Notes under the pieces: generated by a model | Databases searched by the model: none | What the model was told of the DNA's origin: nothing | The model's input: only the letters and a program-made list of their open reading frames with translations | Position numbers and translations under genes: made by a program | Shown: positions 6,637-10,284 of the stretch, piece by piece | How the letters are laid out: each line of letters begins with the position of its first letter | Position numbering within the stretch: the first letter of the stretch is position 1 | NCBI GenBank assembly: GCA_007131535.1 | Contig: SLQI01000252.1 | Location: forward strand, 1-10,284 | DNA: 10,284 nucleotides | Source: Balneolales bacterium | GTDB taxonomy: Bacteria; Bacteroidota; Rhodothermia; Balneolales; Natronogracilivirgulaceae | Direction: 5' to 3'

Positions 6637-7961
6637 TTCAGTTTGGTTATCAGTAGAACGGTTCGGGTTGATTCATCACAACGAACCGGTTCCGCGAGAA
6701 CACCGGTCCGTTTGTGTGAGGGCGGAAAGATAATGGCATATATGGTTTGATCAAATCCCTGAAGCACCAAAGCCGCTGATTTTTCCACAGAAGATATTTT
6801 TTCATCCGTCAATACATCGGAAACGTTTTTGCGACCTCGCATACCCAGGGGCTGGATGGCGTCTCCCGGTCGCCAGGTGCGCAGGGTTACGGGGAACCTG
6901 AGGCGGTCCCAGTTCAGCTGCAAATTCTCATCACCGAACGGCACCGGGCCGGCTTTCCGGAATTCGAACATTTCCGACTTCCAGCCGTTTTGCAGCCGGT
7001 CTTCGGTCAGAAATTCACTCCAGTATGCGCATTTAACCGGCGCTTTGGTGAGGACCAGCTCCTTCCGATCTACTTCAATAAAAAAATCATCATTGAGCTG
7101 CAGCCGCCGCCCCGTTTGCAGTTTTTGCAATTCATCAAGCCGCTCATACCGGGTGCGGGCCACTTCTCCGCGTATACCATGGCGATTCAACCATGCGGAA
7201 AATACCGACCGCCGCGCATGTTCCGGCAGCCGAAAAAAAGCTTCACGTTCCAGATTCCCGGCCTTAGTCAAAACAGATTCAAGGGTCATGGTACTGAGTT
7301 CATTGATTTCCTGTGCATATTCCGGCAAACGTGCCAGGTTTTGCGGCCATCCCGGAAACAGGCGATCCAGTTCGGATACCATCTCGTTCCGTATGAAATT
7401 GCGCGCATAGCCGCTTTCAAGATTAGAAGAGTCCACCGCGTAGGGCAGGTTATGTTCAGCCAGGTAAGAATCGATAGCGGTTTTGGGAGTGTTACGCAAG
7501 GGGCGCCCGATGAAGCCGGAAACCTCCGGAATGCCCTGCCATCCTGAAGGATGCGTGCCGCGAAACAGCTGTAATACCAGCGTCTCAAGATGATCATTCA
7601 AATGATGTGCGGTAACGATCATTGCGGCATCCTCGTCCTTTCGGAGCTCGTGGAAGAACTCATACCGAACCTCTCTGGCCCAGTTCTGGAAATTGCCTTT
7701 GGCTTCCTCCGGATTCATTTTTTTGAACAGGTATTCAATCCCCCGCTGTTCACAAAACTCACGAACCAGCTGTTCCTCCTGCCGCGATTCCTCCCTCTTT
7801 TGGTAGTTCACATGGGCCGCAACGGGGATGCGGCCGCTTTGGTGCAACAAGTGTAACAGGGCCATGGAATCCGGTCCGCCGCTGCATCCGACAATGAGTG
7901 CGGCCTGAGGTTCAATATTCCGGTTCGTTAGCCACTCATTAATGATCTGCTGCAAACTCAT
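6633..7961 (-). CDS. tilS: tRNA(Ile)-lysidine synthetase
   Basis: TilS attaches lysine to C34 of the CAU-anticodon tRNA-Ile using ATP, so that it decodes AUA and is charged with isoleucine; it is normally essential. With the start at 7961 the protein has 442 residues. The N-terminal PP-loop ATPase motif SGGPDS is at 27-32, followed by a GCSGGPDSMALLHLLHQSGR strand-helix. AHHLNDHLETL and LFRGTHPSG match the conserved N-type ATPase core, and the C-terminal TilS domain is seen from about 358 (LRTWRPGDAIQPLGMRGRKNVSDVL). A longer frame could start at an ATG at 8036, but the extra 25 residues lie wholly inside birA and do not resemble TilS. The 7961 start follows a weak AGGTG sequence and overlaps the last 23 bases of birA, while the 3' end overlaps hpt by four bases. 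The three genes are therefore one coupled operon. Confidence 0.95.
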   Translation of the reverse strand: MSLQQIINEWLTNRNIEPQAALIVGCSGGPDSMALLHLLHQSGRIPVAAHVNYQKREESRQEEQLVREFCEQRGIEYLFKKMNPEEAKGNFQNWAREVRYEFFHELRKDEDAAMIVTAHHLNDHLETLVLQLFRGTHPSGWQGIPEVSGFIGRPLRNTPKTAIDSYLAEHNLPYAVDSSNLESGYARNFIRNEMVSELDRLFPGWPQNLARLPEYAQEINELSTMTLESVLTKAGNLEREAFFRLPEHARRSVFSAWLNRHGIRGEVARTRYERLDELQKLQTGRRLQLNDDFFIEVDRKELVLTKAPVKCAYWSEFLTEDRLQNGWKSEMFEFRKAGPVPFGDENLQLNWDRLRFPVTLRTWRPGDAIQPLGMRGRKNVSDVLTDEKISSVEKSAALVLQGFDQTIYAIIFPPSHKRTGVLAEPVRCDESTRTVLLITKLN

Positions 7962-8748
7962 GAACCCGCACCTGTTCGTGCGTAAATACTTTAATATTGA
8001 AATCTTCATCCAACACGCAAAGTCCACCCTCTTCATTCACCCCCAGCAACTTATAGGTGGAGCTCATTACATCTTCGCCTTCTCTGAGATGCACCCACTC
8101 GCCATAACCATACAGAGACCGGTTCATTTGTCGCAAAAACCGGGTTTCTCTGGCTTCCCAGTGTTGGTAATTGTTTTCAATTCGGGTCAGCAGTTGTGCG
8201 AGTAGAATTTCTCTGGCGGGTATGGGATATCCATTTGCGATGTTACCAATTGAACTTGCCGTATTTTTCAATTCTTCCGGCATATCCTGATGTTCCACGT
8301 TGATACCGATACCGGTGAGGATCCGCTCTACTTTGTTGCCGCTAAACGAAGCTTCTGTAAGGATTCCGCCGATCTTATGACTCCCGGCATATATGTCATT
8401 GGGATACCGTAGATAGACCGGTACCGAAACACATCCGGTCACCAATTCCGCAACCGAGTAGGCACATGCCAGCCCCAGGGTTTTCAGGCAGGTATTTCCC
8501 ACCGGTTTAAAAACGGCTGTAAAGGTTAGGTTGGCACCCGGTTTACTCTGCCAGCCTTTGCCGTACTGGCCTTTCCCAAGCGTTTGTTCGTCACACAGAC
8601 ACACCAGCCCGTGCGGAGTATGGCGGGGTTGTTTTGCGGCAAGATAGGAGTTCGTGGATTCGAGTTGATCAAAATACCAAAAATGTCGACCCAGCCAGCC
8701 GGTATTTAGATTGGTGGAAAAAGTATGTGTATCAAATTGATGTAACAT
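7939..8748 (-). CDS. birA: biotin--[acetyl-CoA-carboxylase] ligase
   Basis: This enzyme makes biotinyl-AMP and transfers biotin to the carrier-protein lysine of biotin-dependent carboxylases. With ATG at 8748 it has 269 residues and begins directly with the catalytic domain (FDQLESTNSYL at 26-36). It lacks the N-terminal DNA-binding domain, so it should not act as a repressor. The biotinyl-AMP loop GKGQYGKGW at 58-66 corresponds to GRGRxGRxW. The KWPND motif appears as LRYPNDI at 113-119, with Arg for the catalytic Lys and Tyr for Trp. KIGGILTE (125-132) and TGIGINV (145-151) follow as usual, and a C-terminal SH3-like cap is seen. A TTG at 8763 would add five residues but lies against the U-run of a terminator, so the ATG is preferred. 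The stop overlaps the tilS start by 23 bases. Confidence 0.92.
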   Translation of the reverse strand: MLHQFDTHTFSTNLNTGWLGRHFWYFDQLESTNSYLAAKQPRHTPHGLVCLCDEQTLGKGQYGKGWQSKPGANLTFTAVFKPVGNTCLKTLGLACAYSVAELVTGCVSVPVYLRYPNDIYAGSHKIGGILTEASFSGNKVERILTGIGINVEHQDMPEELKNTASSIGNIANGYPIPAREILLAQLLTRIENNYQHWEARETRFLRQMNRSLYGYGEWVHLREGEDVMSSTYKLLGVNEEGGLCVLDEDFNIKVFTHEQVRVHEFAADH

Positions 8749-8761
8749 GCCGGCAATATAC

Positions 8762-8788
8762 AAAAAAAGGCCCCCATTTCGGAGGCCT
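8762..8788 (-). terminator. rho-independent terminator of the CBM48 gene
   Basis: On the minus strand AGGCCTCC (8788-8781), loop GAAAT, GGGGGCCT (8775-8768), then a run of Ts (8767-8762). The 8-bp stem contains one pair that is G-U in the minus transcript but A-C mismatched in the + transcript, which supports minus-strand action. It lies 37 bases past the CBM48 stop codon and only 13 bases before the birA start. Confidence 0.9.
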
Positions 8789-8825
8789 CAAAGATTATGA
8801 TCTACTACATCTATCTGTCTTGCGA

Positions 8826-9125
8826 TCAATTATCTACGCGAAGCAGCGAATCTTCGGATCCAAACGGATTGGGCACATACCCATCAGCCTGATCATCATT
8901 TTCCCATCTCTCGTTATCGATAAAATATCGGAAACGGGCTTCTGTACCGGGTTTAACTCGTACGGTAGTTTCCCAGCCTCCGTTTTTCGGCTCCAGTTTA
9001 TTCGCGTTAAAATCCCAGTCGTTGAAATCTCCAACGACAGCGACATCTTTTTGCGCCCATTGTTCAGGTATACGAAAAGTTACCTTGCATACAGTGCGTT
9101 TCGGGGTGAATTCTTTCTCAACCAT
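8826..9125 (-). CDS. stand-alone CBM48 (isoamylase N-terminal/AMPK-type) glycogen-binding protein
   Basis: A 99-residue protein consisting of one early-set immunoglobulin-like domain. It shows the CBM48 pattern: a KVTFRIP strand at 14-20, VAVVGDFNDWDF at 28-39 with the conserved GDFNDW, Gly50-Trp51 before a strand, FRYFIDNERWENDD at 65-78 with the sugar-facing Trp74, and a C-terminal PNPFGSEDSLLRV (85-97), where relatives have an Asn or Asp before the last strand. Such domains bind alpha-glucans and usually sit in branching or debranching enzymes or AMPK beta subunits; here there is no catalytic domain. Small free-standing versions are found in Bacteroidota-type genomes, with unknown role, possibly glycogen-associated regulation. 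It has no signal peptide, so it is cytoplasmic. It has its own terminator, and no clear promoter could be identified in the AT-rich region upstream. Confidence 0.88.
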   Translation of the reverse strand: MVEKEFTPKRTVCKVTFRIPEQWAQKDVAVVGDFNDWDFNANKLEPKNGGWETTVRVKPGTEARFRYFIDNERWENDDQADGYVPNPFGSEDSLLRVDN

Positions 9126-9404
9126 AGTCTAAATAAATATTAAGGTACTCTGTTAGTGACTGAATAGATAATATACGGTTTAAATTGGTTAAATAGCATA
9201 GCATTTATACTCTAATTATCATAGCAAAGACCACCATCTCTTATAAAAATTAAACCGTACCACATAGAATACATTATACATTTAAACCAGTAAACGCTTC
9301 CCGGTACTACCTAATAAAGTAAAATCATCACCTCGCTAAAAAATGGTTAGGATTGATAACTAAACAGTCTTCATATTCGGGGCGACAGGATTAGAATCAT
9401 ATAA
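9126..9404. other. AT-rich intergenic region, no gene seen
   Basis: This stretch holds the presumed upstream control region of the CBM48 gene. It is clearly more AT-rich than the flanking genes and has no credible coding frame. No match to TTG-N20-TAnnTTTG was found by eye. The one structure seen is a perfect 10-bp inverted repeat, TACGGTTTAA at 9174-9183 and TTAAACCGTA at 9250-9259, which may be chance in AT-rich DNA. Confidence 0.6.
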
Positions 9405-9591
9405 ATCACATATCACTTATCGTTAATCTGCAATCCGCCGGATTTACTTCGATTTCAGCGCATCGGCAAACCAATTTGCTTTACCTCTGGAATCTACGCC
9501 GGTTTAATCGGATTAACGATAGCAGATTAACGAATTCAGATTTTTGATTTACCCCACCCCCCAATCACAAATCGACCATCTGCTATCCGCC
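9405..9591. repeat. three blocks of 7-base ATCNNNN repeats in alternating orientation
   Basis: Block A (9405-9439, +) is five heptamers: ATCACAT, ATCACTT, ATCGTTA, ATCTGCA, ATCCGCC. Block B (9548-9507, read on the minus strand) is six: ATCAAAA, ATCTGAA, TTCGTTA, ATCTGCT, ATCGTTA, ATCCGAT. Block C (9564-9591, +) is four: ATCACAA, ATCGACC, ATCTGCT, ATCCGCC. Blocks A and C agree at 22 of 28 positions over their last four units. Perfect inverted repeats arise between A and B (12 bp, 9420-9431 with 9522-9533) and between B and C (10 bp, 9518-9527 with 9578-9587). Block A also contains the palindrome AATCCG-C-CGGATT at 9432-9444. Block C runs into the stop codon and last codons of ptsI. No open reading frame or transposase is associated. 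Confidence 0.75.
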
Positions 9592-10284
9592 CGACCTTTC
9601 ATTGAATTTTACCCAGTTATGGATTAGCTCATCGACCTCCTGCGTGGTTTCAGCCAGATTCATACGCTCAGCCCACACCTTCATATCTTCAAAAGTCATG
9701 CTGCGCAATAGTTTTTTGACATGTATAAGATTGGGAGTTGCCATACTTAATTCATCAATCCCCAACCCTATAAATAAAGCCGCTATCATTGGATTGGCTG
9801 CCATCTCCCCGCATATTCCTACCGGACGATCATACTTATGCGCTGCTTGAACGGTATTGGCGATCATTTTCCACACCGCCGGATGCAGCTGTCGGAATAA
9901 GTTGGAAATTCTGGAGTTGCCGCGATCCACAGCCAGCAAAAACTGGGTGAGATCGTTAGTCCCGATACTCAAAAAGTCGGAGTGTCGAGCAAACAAATCC
10001 GCCTGGATCGCTACCGAAGGCACCTCTACCATCACCCCCACTTCCACTTCGTTTCCCACATTGCAGTTGCGGTACTGAAGTAAATTGTACATGCGATCGA
10101 TCTCAGTTCGAACTTCCACCAGTTCCTCCAAACTGCTAACCATAGGCACCAATATCCGGATCTGCCCTGGAAATTCGGCCGATGCGCGCAATATTGCTTC
10201 CAGTTGAGCTCTCAGAAGATCACGCCGATCCAGCAAAACCCGGACTCCACGCCATCCCAGAAACGGGTTGGCTTCCTTGGCATC
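9583..10284 (-). CDS. ptsI: PTS enzyme I (phosphoenolpyruvate-protein phosphotransferase), C-terminal part
   Basis: The minus-strand frame is open from the window's right edge to a TAG at 9585-9583, giving the last 233 residues of a protein normally about 570-590 long. Enzyme I takes phosphate from PEP and passes it to HPr, the first step of the phosphotransferase system. Only the C-terminal PEP-binding TIM barrel is visible: NPFLGWRGVRVLLDR right at the edge, RILVPMVSSLEEL, the VGVMVEVPS stretch, DFLSIGTNDLTQFLLAVDRGN, and the active-site PVGICGEMAANP, whose Cys codon is at 9813-9811. The phosphohistidine domain and the start lie outside the window, as would any ptsH partner. The last two codons and stop fall inside the ATCNNNN repeat block, so the extreme C-terminus (SGG) may derive from the repeat. 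No hairpin terminator with a U-run follows. Confidence 0.95.
   Translation of the reverse strand, partial: DAKEANPFLGWRGVRVLLDRRDLLRAQLEAILRASAEFPGQIRILVPMVSSLEELVEVRTEIDRMYNLLQYRNCNVGNEVEVGVMVEVPSVAIQADLFARHSDFLSIGTNDLTQFLLAVDRGNSRISNLFRQLHPAVWKMIANTVQAAHKYDRPVGICGEMAANPMIAALFIGLGIDELSMATPNLIHVKKLLRSMTFEDMKVWAERMNLAETTQEVDELIHNWVKFNERSGG

Noticed and set aside
6829..7547. Two long + strand frames (193 and 185 residues) opposite tilS
   Set aside because: Both are antisense to the conserved TilS coding sequence, overlap each other, and have a low-complexity Arg/Ser composition typical of reverse-frame shadows.
7962..8036. N-terminal extension of TilS from an ATG at 8036
   Set aside because: The extra 25 residues are wholly inside birA and do not look like TilS. 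The ATG at 7961 starts at the usual family position.
8749..8763. N-terminal extension of BirA from a TTG at 8763
   Set aside because: The TTG abuts the terminator U-run and would add only five unconserved residues; the ATG at 8748 is simpler.
8634..9143. 169-residue open frame on the + strand
   Set aside because: It runs antisense through the CBM48 gene, the terminator and the 5' end of birA. Its protein has no recognisable domain, and the minus-strand genes are unmistakable.
9405..9591. CRISPR array
   Set aside because: The repeats are 7 bases with no spacer-length unique sequence between them and no cas genes, so this is a short-period repeat and not CRISPR.

Overview
The window looks like chromosomal DNA from a Bacteroidota-type bacterium, probably of the Balneolota/Rhodothermota side of that superphylum. 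This is inferred from three things: gene starts without Shine-Dalgarno sequences, a tRNA promoter whose -7 element is a perfect TAnnTTTG, and the kinds of proteins encoded (Bacteroidota-type outer-membrane barrel, biotin ligase/TilS/Hpt cluster, stand-alone CBM48 protein). The species cannot be named from the sequence alone.

Left half (1-5736, + strand): a tight co-directional run of five genes with gaps of 10-30 bases. It opens with the 3' part of an outer-membrane beta-barrel protein. A 655-residue fusion of a GT4 glycosyltransferase with a nucleotidyltransferase-fold protein follows, then a B12-binding radical SAM enzyme, a class I SAM methyltransferase and a small APH/WaaP-like kinase. 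Together they look like an uncharacterised surface-glycan or glycolipid modification operon: sugar transfer, nucleotidyl transfer, radical chemistry, methylation and phosphorylation. Each family can be recognised, but the product cannot be predicted. This is the best candidate in the window for an undescribed system.

Junction (5737-5931): the two strands converge here. The stretch has no gene. It holds a degenerate inverted repeat built from GCAAAGG/GCAGAGG octamers, whose left arm encodes the last residues of the kinase. It also holds a small GC hairpin and a strong minus-strand terminator.

Right half (5932-10284, - strand): housekeeping genes. In transcription order these are the 3' part of ptsI (PTS enzyme I), a 99-residue CBM48 glycogen-binding-type protein with its own terminator, then birA, tilS and hpt with overlapping ends (translational coupling), and finally a tRNA-Ser(GCU) with its own consensus promoter and a downstream terminator. 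The 457-base gap between ptsI and the CBM48 gene is AT-rich. Its ptsI-proximal half carries three blocks of a 7-base periodic repeat (ATCNNNN) in alternating orientation, one of which runs into the ptsI stop codon.
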